Shown here: piece by piece, positions 9,342-18,428 of the stretch
Layout of the letters: the number at the start of each line of letters is the position of its first letter
Numbering within the stretch: position 1 is the stretch's first letter
Assembly (NCBI GenBank): GCA_963677475.2
Contig: CAXXQD010000023.1
Coordinates: 186,001-250,000 of the forward strand
Source of the DNA: JABMQB01 sp963677475
Lineage (GTDB): Bacteria > Bacteroidota > Bacteroidia > Bacteroidales > Prolixibacteraceae
Direction: 5' to 3'
DNA: 64,000 nt
The notes under the pieces: generated by a model
Told to the model about the DNA's origin: nothing
The model's database searches: none
What the model saw: the letters and a program-made list of their open reading frames with translations, nothing else
Position numbers and translations under genes: made by a program

Positions 9342-10493
9342 ATGACATCAGAACTAATTGTCCTGTTAATCCTGTTTATCGTAACTCCTATTGTTGTTAT
9401 TTATTTGGAAGGAAGATATTCAATCCTGAAAAAAATTGGTGCCGTTTTAATATGCTATGCCATTGGTTTGGTGCTGGGCAATATGGGTATTTTACCCGAA
9501 GGTTCCATGAAATATCAGACCATGATTACCAATATCACCATACCTTTAGCTTTGCCCCTGATACTTTTCTCTATGGATGTTAAAAAATGGGTCAGGAATG
9601 CTGGTTCGGCTTTATGGTCGCTTGCCATAGGTTTATTCTCGGTTTTGGTTATGATTTTTATTGGTTATTGGATTTTCCGTGGCAGTATTAGTGAAATTTG
9701 GAAAGTTGCCGGAATGCTTGTGGGAATATATACAGGAGGAACGCCAAATATGGCAGCGATGAAAACTGCACTGGATGTGTCTCAGGAATTGTACATTTTA
9801 ACACATACCTATGAATTATCGCTGGGTGCCATATACCTGGTTTTTATCCTTTCTATCGGGCAACGGGTATTCCTCACATTTCTTCCGGCCTATAAACCTC
9901 TTAACGGTGGAAGCACAAATGGGGAAGTAAACCTGGAGGAAGAATTTGAATCGTATATCGGCTTTTTTCAAAAGAAAACCTTTGTTCCATTACTTGGTGC
10001 CTTTGGTTTATCGGTACTGATTTTGGGAGTAAGCTACGGACTAAGTTTATTGCTCCCCAATCAATATTCTACAGCTGCAATTATCTTGTTTATTACCACA
10101 TTCGGAATTGCTGCTTCCTTTGTCCCCAAAATTAAATCCATAAAAAAAACATTTCAATTGGGAATGTATTTAATCCTGATTTTCTGCCTCGCAGTTTCGT
10201 CCATGGCCGACATCAGTAAGTTAGCGAATATCTCCTTTTCGTTGTTTTATTATGTTGGCCTGGCTATGTTTGGTTCGCATATTTTACACGCCATTATCGC
10301 GAAAATATTTAAAATTGATGCTGATACCGTTATTATTTCGGGATCTGCACTTATATGCTCGCCTCCTTTTGTTCCGGTTGTGGCCGGGGCACTCAAAAAC
10401 CGAGAAGTAATACTAACCGGGTTGGTTGTGGGCATTGCAGGTTACGCCATTGGAAATTATTTAGGCGTATTGGTTGCCTTTATGCTCAAATAA
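9342..10493 (+). CDS. DUF819 family multi-pass membrane protein
   Basis: 383 aa with about 10-11 hydrophobic segments spread over the whole length and a soluble loop around 195-215 (NLEEEFESYIGFF). The N-terminus (LEGRYSILKKIGAVL) and the glycine-rich GIYTGGTPNMAAMKTAL segment near 130-145 match the DUF819/YjcL family. The C-terminal half repeats the pattern (CSPPFVPVVAGAL), suggesting an inverted-repeat transporter fold. The substrate is unknown. It stands alone behind its own predicted promoter. Confidence 0.8.
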   Translation: MTSELIVLLILFIVTPIVVIYLEGRYSILKKIGAVLICYAIGLVLGNMGILPEGSMKYQTMITNITIPLALPLILFSMDVKKWVRNAGSALWSLAIGLFSVLVMIFIGYWIFRGSISEIWKVAGMLVGIYTGGTPNMAAMKTALDVSQELYILTHTYELSLGAIYLVFILSIGQRVFLTFLPAYKPLNGGSTNGEVNLEEEFESYIGFFQKKTFVPLLGAFGLSVLILGVSYGLSLLLPNQYSTAAIILFITTFGIAASFVPKIKSIKKTFQLGMYLILIFCLAVSSMADISKLANISFSLFYYVGLAMFGSHILHAIIAKIFKIDADTVIISGSALICSPPFVPVVAGALKNREVILTGLVVGIAGYAIGNYLGVLVAFMLK

Positions 10494-10582
10494 TTTATAA
10501 TCCAAATGAAACAGCAAAACTACTTTTGGCTATCCATAAAAATTCAGGCTATTCTAAAGAGCTAATATTCAAATGGATTTAC

Positions 10583-10590
10583 TAAATTTG
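10583..10590 (+). promoter_or_regulatory. Predicted -7 element for LytTR regulator gene
   Basis: TAAATTTG is a perfect TAnnTTTG match 24 bp before the ATG at 10615. No good -33 TTTG is seen at the expected distance. Confidence 0.4.
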
Positions 10591-10614
10591 AACAAATTAA
10601 AGAAATAGTCGAAA

Positions 10615-11454
10615 ATGGTTAACAATAAAAGGGAAAGAATACCATTTAGTAATGATCTTGTTCACAATGCCGGGGCAATTTTTGGTACTGTGCTTGCCCT
10701 GTTCCTGTTTTTGCTTTTTTTCCAACCGCTTGATCCTGCTTATATTGAATTCAATCCAAAGCTTCTTGTCATCTCTACTTTTGCAGCAATTACCCTGGTA
10801 TTTATGCTTGTTTTTAGGGTATTTATCCCCTTGCTGTTTAAAAGGCTTCTACACCCCAAAAAATGGAACACAACAAGGGTTTTTATCCTCAGTTTCCTTT
10901 TTGTTTCGTTTAATTCGGTTGCCTATGTTTTTTTTGCCAGGTATGTTGGCAAAATAGAAATCACCTTTCAAATGGCAATAAAAATTGTATTGTTATCAAT
11001 AGCACCAGTTGCTTCTATTTTGATTTCAAGCCATTACAAATATTTAAAAAACCACATCTATAACCTGATAGAGTTGAGGCACAACCGAACTCAGGCAATG
11101 AATCAAAATGATTATATCAACTTCGAGTCCGACAATAATTCGGAATATCTAAAAGTGGATGCTAAAGATATTGTTGCATTAAAATCCGCAAATAATTACA
11201 TCGAAATAAGTTTTATATCGGACAAAAAGCTGGTCAAAAAATTGATTCGCAGTACCCTGAAACGCTCCGAAGAAAAACTGGATGAATTTGACACAATTAT
11301 TCGTTGCCACCGAATGCATATTGTCAACACCAACCATGTTGAAGAGCTCATAAAAGCTTCGGATGGATATAAACTCCGAATGAAACTAATGCCCGAGACC
11401 GTTCCTGTTTCACGCCAGCACATTATTAAGGTGAAGGAACTCCTGAAACTGTAA
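10615..11454 (+). CDS. Membrane-anchored LytTR-family transcriptional regulator
   Basis: 279 aa. Residues about 18-145 contain four hydrophobic segments forming a membrane domain. Residues about 175-279 are a LytTR DNA-binding domain (DIVALKSANNYIEI, IIRCHRMHIVNTNHV, LMPETVPVSRQHI). There is no receiver domain, so it is probably a one-component membrane regulator sensing a membrane or envelope cue. No partner histidine kinase of the LytS/YehU type lies next to it. Target genes are unknown. Confidence 0.85.
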   Translation: MVNNKRERIPFSNDLVHNAGAIFGTVLALFLFLLFFQPLDPAYIEFNPKLLVISTFAAITLVFMLVFRVFIPLLFKRLLHPKKWNTTRVFILSFLFVSFNSVAYVFFARYVGKIEITFQMAIKIVLLSIAPVASILISSHYKYLKNHIYNLIELRHNRTQAMNQNDYINFESDNNSEYLKVDAKDIVALKSANNYIEISFISDKKLVKKLIRSTLKRSEEKLDEFDTIIRCHRMHIVNTNHVEELIKASDGYKLRMKLMPETVPVSRQHIIKVKELLKL

Positions 11455-11608
11455 TGCAATGCAACATCTAAATGCATTTCGCCACTTGTTAATGGCATTC
11501 ACCACCCGGCTTTGAGCTTTAACCCTTTTACACTGCCCTCCATCCCTTCCATTTCATAGATCGCGGTACTTCAAATAGTTTTGCTGCAATTCCATAAACA
11601 AACGTGCT

Positions 11609-13090
11609 ATGAACATTCTATTTGTATACCCAAAATACCCCGACACCTTCTGGAGTTTTAAATATGCCCTGAAATTTGTATCCAGAAAAGCTGCAAATCC
11701 GCCTTTAGGTTTATTGACTTTATCAACGTTAATGCCGCCACACTGGAACAAAAAACTGGTGGATATGAACATTGAAAAATTAAGGGATAAAGACATCCTT
11801 TGGGCAGATTATGTGTATATCAGTGCCATGTCAACACAAAAAGAATCGGCAAGCGAAGTAATTAAACGCAGTCATCGTCTCCAGCGTGAAGTTGTTGCCG
11901 GAGGTCCCCTTTTTACTGTAGAACCTGAGTACTTTGGTGAAGTTGAACACCTAATTTTAAACGAGGCTGAGTTAACTTTTCCAAAATTCCTGAACGATTT
12001 GGAATATGCCTTTGGAAAACCAATTTACGAAACCAATGAGTTTTTCGACTTGAAGGATTCACCAGTTCCTGATTACTCATTGATTAAAGCATCTAAATAC
12101 AATTCATTGTGCATTCAGTACAGCAGGGGCTGCCCGTTTAACTGTGATTTTTGCGACATTACTGCTTTGCTTGGCAACAAATGCCGGGTAAAAACCAGTG
12201 GACAAATTATTGCGGAGCTGGATAATTTATTAAGTATTGGCTGGAAAGGTGATGTATTTTTTGTGGATGACAATTTTATTGGAAACAAAAAGATACTGAA
12301 GGAAGATTTGCTTCCTAAAATGATCAACTGGATGGAAAAGAACCAACACCCATTTACATTTTCTACCGAAGCATCGATTAACCTGGCAGACGATGCGGAA
12401 TTAATGGAACTTATGACCAAAGCAGGATTTGCAGCCGTATTTGTAGGAATAGAAAGTCCCGAAGAAGATGCGCTGAAAGAATGTAGCAAAACGCAAAACC
12501 AGCACCGGAATATGGTAAAAAGTGTGCATACAATTCAACATGCAGGCATGGAGGTTCTGGGCGGTTTCATCGTAGGTTTCGACAGCGATACGCCACAGGT
12601 TTTTCAAAACCAGTTGGAATTTATAAAAGAAAGCCGGATAATCTCTGCAATGGTTGGCCTTTTAAACGCCCCTAAAAAAACAAAACTTTATTCCCGCCTC
12701 GAAAAAGAAGGCAGGATATTAAAAACCTCATCGGGCAACAACACCGATTATTCGATGAATTTTATTCCGAAAATGGATAAAAAGCAAATGATGGAGGGGT
12801 ATGAAAAACTGGTTTCAGAAATATATTCAGGTAAAGAATTCTACGAAAGAACCATGCTCTTTTTAAAAGATTACTCGCCAGCCGTAAAGAATAAAACCAA
12901 AGTAACATTCCGGAAATTTATGGCCTTAATAAAATCAATGGCCATTATTGGTATTCTCGACAAGAACAGAAAATACTATTGGAAACTTTTCTTTTGGTCC
13001 CTTTTTAAACGCTCACAAACTTTTCCGCTTGCAATTACTTATTCAATTTATGGATACCACTTTCGGAAAGTTTATGCAGATGCTACTTAA
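11609..13090 (+). CDS. B12-binding-type radical SAM protein (DUF4070-like C-terminus)
   Basis: 493 aa. The N-terminal ~140 residues have the Rossmann-like cobalamin-binding domain pattern (LFVYPKYPDTFWSFKYAL, PPLGLLTLSTLMP). The radical SAM core follows, with the cluster motif RGCPFNCDFCD giving Cys175, Cys179 and Cys182, then FVDDNFIGN and GFIVGFDSD. The C-terminal ~130 residues resemble DUF4070. Relatives include hopanoid and other methylases, but many members are uncharacterised. No hopanoid genes are visible nearby, so the substrate is not assigned. The reaction is probably a cobalamin-dependent radical methylation or related chemistry. Confidence 0.82.
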   Translation: MNILFVYPKYPDTFWSFKYALKFVSRKAANPPLGLLTLSTLMPPHWNKKLVDMNIEKLRDKDILWADYVYISAMSTQKESASEVIKRSHRLQREVVAGGPLFTVEPEYFGEVEHLILNEAELTFPKFLNDLEYAFGKPIYETNEFFDLKDSPVPDYSLIKASKYNSLCIQYSRGCPFNCDFCDITALLGNKCRVKTSGQIIAELDNLLSIGWKGDVFFVDDNFIGNKKILKEDLLPKMINWMEKNQHPFTFSTEASINLADDAELMELMTKAGFAAVFVGIESPEEDALKECSKTQNQHRNMVKSVHTIQHAGMEVLGGFIVGFDSDTPQVFQNQLEFIKESRIISAMVGLLNAPKKTKLYSRLEKEGRILKTSSGNNTDYSMNFIPKMDKKQMMEGYEKLVSEIYSGKEFYERTMLFLKDYSPAVKNKTKVTFRKFMALIKSMAIIGILDKNRKYYWKLFFWSLFKRSQTFPLAITYSIYGYHFRKVYADAT

Positions 13091-13161
13091 AGAATAAATT
13101 AAAACATGAGATATTGGGCTCGAACACAATTATTTTCAGGACAATAAGAACGTTAACCAAA

Positions 13162-13181
13162 TTCAGTTTAGCTAAACTGAA
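13162..13181. promoter_or_regulatory. 20-bp perfect palindrome upstream of gpsA
   Basis: TTCAGTTTAGCTAAACTGAA reads identically on both strands. It lies 72 bp after the radical SAM stop and about 43 bp upstream of the gpsA -7 element. It could be a dimeric operator or a short hairpin; there is no U-run after it on the plus strand. Confidence 0.4.
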
Positions 13182-13223
13182 AAGCTAATGCCAATATGGA
13201 AAGTTATTCTAAAAAAAACTTGT

Positions 13224-13231
13224 TAAATTTG
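13224..13231 (+). promoter_or_regulatory. Predicted -7 element for gpsA
   Basis: TAAATTTG, a perfect TAnnTTTG match, lies 21 bp before the gpsA ATG. The -33 region is not convincing. Confidence 0.4.
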
Positions 13232-13252
13232 CAGCTCACCTGAAAGCTAAAT

Positions 13253-14251
13253 ATGATTTCTGAAAATAAAAAGGTAGCAGTAATAGGAAGCGGAAGTTGG
13301 GCAACAGCCCTTGCAAAAATATTACTGGAAAATATTCCTGACATCAATTGGTTTTTCAGAAAAACAGAAAGCATCGAGCAGTTCCAAAAGTTCAACCACA
13401 ACCCGGGTTATTTAAGGGGTGTTGAATTTGATACCGACAGGATTCATTTTTACAACGACATCAATAAAATTTGTGAAGAATCAGACATCCTGATTTTCGC
13501 AATTCCTTCAGCATTTTTGGGCAAAGCACTTGCCAACCTTACGTTTGACATTAGCAAAAAATTTGTGGTTTCGGGAATTAAAGGCGTTGTTTCGGAAGAA
13601 AACCTTTTGGTTGGCGAATATATGAACAAGTATTTTAATGTGCCTTTCGACTCGATTGGGGTGATTGCCGGACCATGCCATGCAGAAGAAGTTGCATTGG
13701 AACGCCTCTCGTATTTGACAATTGCATGCCCGGACGAAATGAAGGCCAACGAGTTTGCAAATTTAATTTCTTGTGAATACATCAAAGCCAAAGTGTCGGA
13801 CGATATTTGGGGCACTGAATACACATCGGTAATAAAAAATATTATTGCAATTTCTGCCGGAATCGTTCACGGATTACGTTACGGCGATAATTTCCAAAGT
13901 GTTTTAATGGCTAATGCAATCCAGGAGATCAAACGTTTTGTTGATAAAGTACATCCTATTAACCGGGACATTAAAAGTTCCGTATATTTGGGGGACTTGC
14001 TGGTAACTGCTTATTCGCAATTTAGCCGAAACAGGTTATTTGGGACCATGATTGGCAAAGGTTATTCGGTTATTACTGCCCAACTTGAAATGCACATGAT
14101 TGCCGAGGGATATTATGCAACCAAAGCCATTCACGAGCTTAATAAAAAGTTTCAGGTTGATTTGCCAATATGCGAAGCGGTTTACAATATCCTGTATGAA
14201 AACAGCCCTCCAAAAATTGAGATCGAAAAGCTTACCGAAAAGTTAAATTGA
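13253..14251 (+). CDS. gpsA: NAD(P)H-dependent glycerol-3-phosphate dehydrogenase
   Basis: 332 aa, normal length. The nucleotide-binding motif VIGSGSWATALA is at residues 10-20. The substrate-domain motifs GPCHAEEVA and SVIKNIIAISAGI (with the catalytic Lys) follow, then SSVYLGDLLVTAYSQFSRN. It reduces dihydroxyacetone phosphate to sn-glycerol 3-phosphate for phospholipid synthesis, in the cytoplasm. It appears monocistronic with its own predicted promoter and is convergent with pgi. Confidence 0.95.
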   Translation: MISENKKVAVIGSGSWATALAKILLENIPDINWFFRKTESIEQFQKFNHNPGYLRGVEFDTDRIHFYNDINKICEESDILIFAIPSAFLGKALANLTFDISKKFVVSGIKGVVSEENLLVGEYMNKYFNVPFDSIGVIAGPCHAEEVALERLSYLTIACPDEMKANEFANLISCEYIKAKVSDDIWGTEYTSVIKNIIAISAGIVHGLRYGDNFQSVLMANAIQEIKRFVDKVHPINRDIKSSVYLGDLLVTAYSQFSRNRLFGTMIGKGYSVITAQLEMHMIAEGYYATKAIHELNKKFQVDLPICEAVYNILYENSPPKIEIEKLTEKLN

Positions 14252-14266
14252 TCCCAATCAGAAACA

Positions 14267-14300
14267 AAAAAGCCACAGAATATTAAATCCCATGGCTTTC
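14267..14300. terminator. Possible bidirectional terminator between gpsA and pgi
   Basis: AAGCCA at 14270-14275 pairs with TGGCTT at 14293-14298 across a 17-nt loop. An A-run lies on the left side, so the U-run serves the pgi (minus) direction. The stem is short, hence modest confidence. Confidence 0.35.
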
Positions 14301-14322
14301 CTTATGTAATTTCTTCTATTCT

Positions 14323-15972
14323 TTAACGCATACTTTTGTAGGCATTGATAAGCCCATTTGTTGATGCATCGTGCCCGGTCACTTCATCATTATTTTCCAG
14401 TTCCGGAAGGATGGCATTGGCAAGTTGTTTGCCCAGTTCAACGCCCCATTGATCGAAACTGTAAATATTCCAGATCACACCCTGTACAAAAATCTTATGC
14501 TCGTACATGGCAATTAACGAACCTAAAGTGCGGGGTGTAAGTTTTTTTACCAAAAATGAATTGGTTGGGATATTTCCGGGGAAAACTTTAAATGGCAACA
14601 ATTTTACAATTTCTTCATCGGTTTTTCCTGCAGCCTTTAGTTCCGCAGTAACCTGTTCTTCAGTTTTTCCAACCATCATGGCTTCTGTTTGGGCAAAATA
14701 ATTGGCCAGTAATTTCGGATGATGGTCGCCAACCTGGTTATGGTTAATTGCCGAAGCAATAAAATCGCAAGGAATTAATTTGGTCCCCTGATGAATTAAC
14801 TGGTAAAAGGCATGTTGACCATTTGTTCCGGGCTCGCCCCAAATAATCGGTCCGGTTTGGTACTCCACCTGTTCTCCGTTGCGGTCCACATATTTCCCAT
14901 TGCTTTCCATATTCCCTTGTTGAAAATATGCTGCAAACCGGTGCATATATTGATCGTAGGGTAAAATCGCCTCGGTTTCGGCACCATAAAAATTATTGTA
15001 CCAAATACCAATTAAAGCCAATATTACCGGCATGTTTTTATCAAAATCGGCTTCTGCAAAATGGGTGTCCATTGCATGGGCCCCTTCCAATAGTTCTCTA
15101 TAATTTTCGAAACCTATTCCACAAGCAATGCTTAGCCCGATTGCTGACCATAACGAATAACGGCCTCCTACCCAGCCCCAAAAGCGGAACATATTTTTTG
15201 TGTCAATGCCAAATTCTGCAACCGCCTCGGCATTGGTCGAAACTGCCACAAAATGGTTCTTCACAAACGAACCGTCTTTTGCTGTTGCAAGAAACCAATC
15301 ACGTGCCGTACGCGCATTTGTCATGGTTTCCTGGGTTGTAAATGTTTTGGATGCAACAATAAACAGGGTTGTCTCCGGGCAAACACCTTTCAGGGTTTCT
15401 GCCATGTGCGTTCCATCCACATTCGAAACAAAATGCAGGTTGATATTTTCTTTTTTATACGGTTTTAAAGCCTCGGTAACCATCAATGGACCAAGATCGG
15501 AACCGCCAATCCCTATGTTTACAATATCACTAATCGGCTTTCCTGTGTATCCTTTCCAAGTATCATTTATTATATCTTCCGAAAATGCTTTCATTTGATC
15601 CAACACAGCATTTACTTCGGGCATTACATCATCCCCATCCACCAGAATAGGGGTATTGCTTCGGTTACGTAAAGCAACATGTAGGACCGAACGATTTTCA
15701 GTGGCATTGATTTTTTCGCCCGAGAACATACTTTTTATGGCATCCTTCAAACCACATTGCCCTGCCAATTCAAGTAATACGGTTTTCACCTCATCGCTCA
15801 CAATGTTTTTTGAATAGTCGAGCAAGATATCTTCAAATTTCAAGGAATATTTATTAAAACGTTCTGCATCCGATGCAAAAAGGTCTTTTAAATGGGTTCC
15901 TTCAAACTCGAAATAAATCTCTTCTAACTCTCTCCAGGCTGCCGTTTCTGTCGGATTAATTTTTGGAAACAT
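14323..15972 (-). CDS. pgi: Glucose-6-phosphate isomerase
   Basis: 549 aa, the size of the large bacterial/eukaryotic PGI form. Substrate and catalytic segments are visible: IGIGGSDLGP near 150, VGGRYSLWSAIG with the catalytic Glu region near 350, GQHAFYQLIHQGT with the catalytic His, and QGVIWNIYSFDQWGVELGK with the C-terminal catalytic Lys. It interconverts glucose 6-phosphate and fructose 6-phosphate in glycolysis and gluconeogenesis. A TATCTTTA element at 16024-16031 (minus) may be a weak -7 box. Confidence 0.97.
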   Translation of the reverse strand: MFPKINPTETAAWRELEEIYFEFEGTHLKDLFASDAERFNKYSLKFEDILLDYSKNIVSDEVKTVLLELAGQCGLKDAIKSMFSGEKINATENRSVLHVALRNRSNTPILVDGDDVMPEVNAVLDQMKAFSEDIINDTWKGYTGKPISDIVNIGIGGSDLGPLMVTEALKPYKKENINLHFVSNVDGTHMAETLKGVCPETTLFIVASKTFTTQETMTNARTARDWFLATAKDGSFVKNHFVAVSTNAEAVAEFGIDTKNMFRFWGWVGGRYSLWSAIGLSIACGIGFENYRELLEGAHAMDTHFAEADFDKNMPVILALIGIWYNNFYGAETEAILPYDQYMHRFAAYFQQGNMESNGKYVDRNGEQVEYQTGPIIWGEPGTNGQHAFYQLIHQGTKLIPCDFIASAINHNQVGDHHPKLLANYFAQTEAMMVGKTEEQVTAELKAAGKTDEEIVKLLPFKVFPGNIPTNSFLVKKLTPRTLGSLIAMYEHKIFVQGVIWNIYSFDQWGVELGKQLANAILPELENNDEVTGHDASTNGLINAYKSMR

Positions 15973-16111
15973 ATATCTTTAATAAAATTGTTACTACTTA
16001 AAGTTGCTTTATTTAAATCGGTGTAAAGATAAAATATTCTTTACAAGCCACCTTGGTTTGCCAAAGTTAAAACGGCATTGATATTTTGAAGATGTGATTC
16101 AATTAAAAAAG

Positions 16112-16150
16112 AAAGGATGTCATCTCCTTTTAAAAGAGATGACATCCTTT
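16112..16150. terminator. Strong bidirectional hairpin terminator
   Basis: A perfect 15-bp stem (AAAGGATGTCATCTC at 16112-16126 with GAGATGACATCCTTT at 16136-16150) closes a 9-nt loop. A/T tracts lie on both sides. On the minus strand it would stop transcription from the small membrane gene before pgi. Confidence 0.7.
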
Positions 16151-16208
16151 TTGAAGGTTAAAAATGGAATTTAGGTTAAAAATTAAACTGACAGATAACT
16201 GCAAGTAT

Positions 16209-16391
16209 TTATTCTTCTTTTTTTCGAAACAATGAAATAACAAATATCACAAGGCCAACAAGCCCCAACCCGGCTAAAAAGTAAAAGGCATTTTTTTGCC
16301 AATTCCCAAATAATTGAGGTATTTGCCATACCACCATTGCCATTGCAACAGATAATAAAATAAGGATTTTCGCAACTCGTCTGCAACACAT
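16209..16391 (-). CDS. Small two-helix membrane protein, unknown function
   Basis: 60 aa. Two hydrophobic segments (about residues 9-25 and 35-55) are followed by a charged tail, FRKKEE, typical of small inner-membrane proteins with a cytoplasmic basic/acidic end. An overlapping 79-residue frame in the same region lacks this organisation and ends within low-complexity sequence, so this frame is preferred. No family is recognised. Confidence 0.5.
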   Translation of the reverse strand: MCCRRVAKILILLSVAMAMVVWQIPQLFGNWQKNAFYFLAGLGLVGLVIFVISLFRKKEE

Positions 16392-16479
16392 AATTTCGCG
16401 TTTTAATTTTTCTATTTATCATTCACACCAGATCAAAACCATAAAATAGGGAATCATCTTCTAACGGCAAAAATAGGGA

Positions 16480-16496
16480 AGGACTTTCTAAGTCCT
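16480..16496. other. Short perfect hairpin AGGACTT-TCT-AAGTCCT
   Basis: A 7-bp perfect stem with a 3-nt loop lies in the 196-bp gap between the divergent small membrane gene and the EamA gene. No U-run follows. It may be a regulatory site or a weak terminator remnant. Confidence 0.3.
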
Positions 16497-16574
16497 GATC
16501 GTTTGATAATTAAAACAAAAAACTTCAACCCATGAGAAAACATTTTTCTAATCTATTTATATTCCTCTTTTTCG

Positions 16575-16582
16575 TACTTTTG
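16575..16582 (+). promoter_or_regulatory. Predicted -7 element immediately before EamA start
   Basis: TACTTTTG matches TAnnTTTG and ends only 5 bp before the ATG at 16588. If used, the transcript would begin at or next to the start codon (leaderless). Confidence 0.35.
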
Positions 16583-16587
16583 GCACC

Positions 16588-17496
16588 ATGAAAACCGACA
16601 AATTTAAAGGTTACTTATTTGCATTGATTGCAACCCTGGCATTTTCCAATGTCTATATTTTTAGCAAAGCTGCTTTAAACGAGGTTGAACTGGCACAGTT
16701 TGGGGTATATTGGTTTGTTATTGGTTTGTCGCTAAGTGTGATTTATGCTGCCAAAACAAAAAAAATCACTCAAATTTTTAAGTTGAACAAAAGGCAATAC
16801 AAAATCCTGATCACCCTTGGGATACTTGAAATATTGACGACTACTTCGTTTTTTATTTCCATCAACATAATTTCAGACCCATCGGTGACTTCTTTTTTAG
16901 GAAATATGTACCCCGTTTTACTCACGGTTTTCGGCATCATATTCTTAAAAGAAAGGTTTTCGTTGCTTGAAGGCATCGGTGCCGGAATTGCATTGCTCGG
17001 GGCTTTTGTGATTAGTTATCAGGGAGGAACATCCATTAAAAACCTTTTTATTCCGGGAACAACCGTGGTTTTTATCAATGCGTTTTTTGCTGCAACGGCA
17101 TCAATTGTGGTGAAAAAGAATGTAAAAACCATGAGCCCCGAAACGTTGAATATGAACCGTTCGTTTTGGCTGTTAATGTTCTCCATTATCATGCTTATCA
17201 TTAATAATAATTCTTTGATAATCCCACTTTCAGCTTTAAAAAATATTGCTATTGGCGCCACCTTCGGACCATTTCTCGCAATTCTTTTGGTTTATTATTC
17301 TTTTCGCTACATTGAGGCATCGCGATCGAGCATTGTTCAGGCGCTTAAAGGAATATTTGTTTTGCTTGGAGCCTGGTTATATTTCCACACCTTGCCCCTG
17401 CCCCACCAAATTGCAGGGGGTATTTTAACCGTAATCGGCATTCTGGTTATGACGGCATCAAAAGCTTTTAAATGGCGATTGTTTTTGAATAAATAA
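16588..17496 (+). CDS. EamA/DMT-family transporter
   Basis: 302 aa with ten hydrophobic segments in two five-helix halves, the EamA x2 arrangement. Family-like segments are FLGNMYPVLLTVFGIIFLKERF near 110-130 and RSSIVQALKGIFVLLGAWLYF near 250-270. It is an inner-membrane exporter or exchanger of an unidentified metabolite. It stands alone between a divergent small gene and PPK2. Confidence 0.85.
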   Translation: MKTDKFKGYLFALIATLAFSNVYIFSKAALNEVELAQFGVYWFVIGLSLSVIYAAKTKKITQIFKLNKRQYKILITLGILEILTTTSFFISINIISDPSVTSFLGNMYPVLLTVFGIIFLKERFSLLEGIGAGIALLGAFVISYQGGTSIKNLFIPGTTVVFINAFFAATASIVVKKNVKTMSPETLNMNRSFWLLMFSIIMLIINNNSLIIPLSALKNIAIGATFGPFLAILLVYYSFRYIEASRSSIVQALKGIFVLLGAWLYFHTLPLPHQIAGGILTVIGILVMTASKAFKWRLFLNK

Positions 17497-17627
17497 AAGA
17501 TTACATATTGGACGCTTAAGCATAAGCAACCCAATCATATGAAGCAAACTAAACCTTTTCGTTCAGATATATTCTGCCAATTTATTCTTAATTTAGAAGA
17601 ATTCTTAAGGGTAAAAAAAAATCGATT

Positions 17628-18428
17628 ATGGAAGATCAGGAATCAACACCAAAAAAAATCAGCACTAAAGTTTATGAAGAAGAACTTAATAAGCTACAAA
17701 TTGAGCTTGTTAAATTACAGGAATGGATTAAGCACAAATCGTTAAAAGTTGTGGTGATTTTTGAAGGGCGCGATGCTGCCGGAAAAGGCGGTACCATTAA
17801 GAGGATAACACAAAGCCTGAATCCAAGGATTTGCCGTGTTGTAGCTTTGGGCACACCCACCGAAAAAGAAAAAACACAGTGGTATTTTCAACGATACGTT
17901 CCACATTTACCAGCAGCAGGCGAAATGGTGTTGTTCGATCGAAGTTGGTATAACCGTGCAGGGGTTGAAAAAGTTATGGGATTTTGTACCAATGATGAAT
18001 ACTGGGAATTTTTACGTTCGTGCCCAAACTTTGAACGGATGCTAATCCGTTCAGGTATTATTCTCATTAAATATTGGTTTTCAGTAAGTGAAGAGGAGCA
18101 GGAAAAAAGGTTCTTAAACCGGATAAAAGACCCGACAAAGCGCTGGAAACTTAGCGATATGGATTTAAAATCGAGGGAAATGTTTGTGGAATACTCCAAG
18201 GCAAAAGACGAAATGATGGCTTATACTGATACTAAGATTTGTCCGTGGTATGCCGTTGATGCCGACAATAAAAAACGTGCAAGGTTAAACTGTATCCATC
18301 ATTTGCTTACCATGATCCCGTACAAAGATTTAACCCCCGATCCGTTTGAACTGCCTCCCAAAAAAGAGAACAAGGGTTATGTGCGGCCACCAATCGATGA
18401 AATGACATATGTACCTGAAGTATATTAA
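17628..18428 (+). CDS. ppk2: Polyphosphate kinase 2 family protein
   Basis: 266 aa, a one-domain PPK2. Walker A FEGRDAAGKGGT lies near residues 44-55 and the Walker B/lid region FDRSWYNRAGVEKVMGFC near 101-118. RWKLSDMDLKSRE and the C-terminal YKDLTP are family-typical. It transfers phosphate between polyphosphate and nucleotides (NDP/NTP or NMP depending on subclass), in the cytoplasm. The length and motifs fit class I, but the preferred nucleotide cannot be read from sequence alone. It converges with the DUF1338 gene with a 4-bp overlap. Confidence 0.9.
   Translation: MEDQESTPKKISTKVYEEELNKLQIELVKLQEWIKHKSLKVVVIFEGRDAAGKGGTIKRITQSLNPRICRVVALGTPTEKEKTQWYFQRYVPHLPAAGEMVLFDRSWYNRAGVEKVMGFCTNDEYWEFLRSCPNFERMLIRSGIILIKYWFSVSEEEQEKRFLNRIKDPTKRWKLSDMDLKSREMFVEYSKAKDEMMAYTDTKICPWYAVDADNKKRARLNCIHHLLTMIPYKDLTPDPFELPPKKENKGYVRPPIDEMTYVPEVY

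Noticed and set aside
17539..17745. 68-codon frame overlapping the PPK2 start
   Set aside because: It is out of frame with ppk2 and has no recognisable content.
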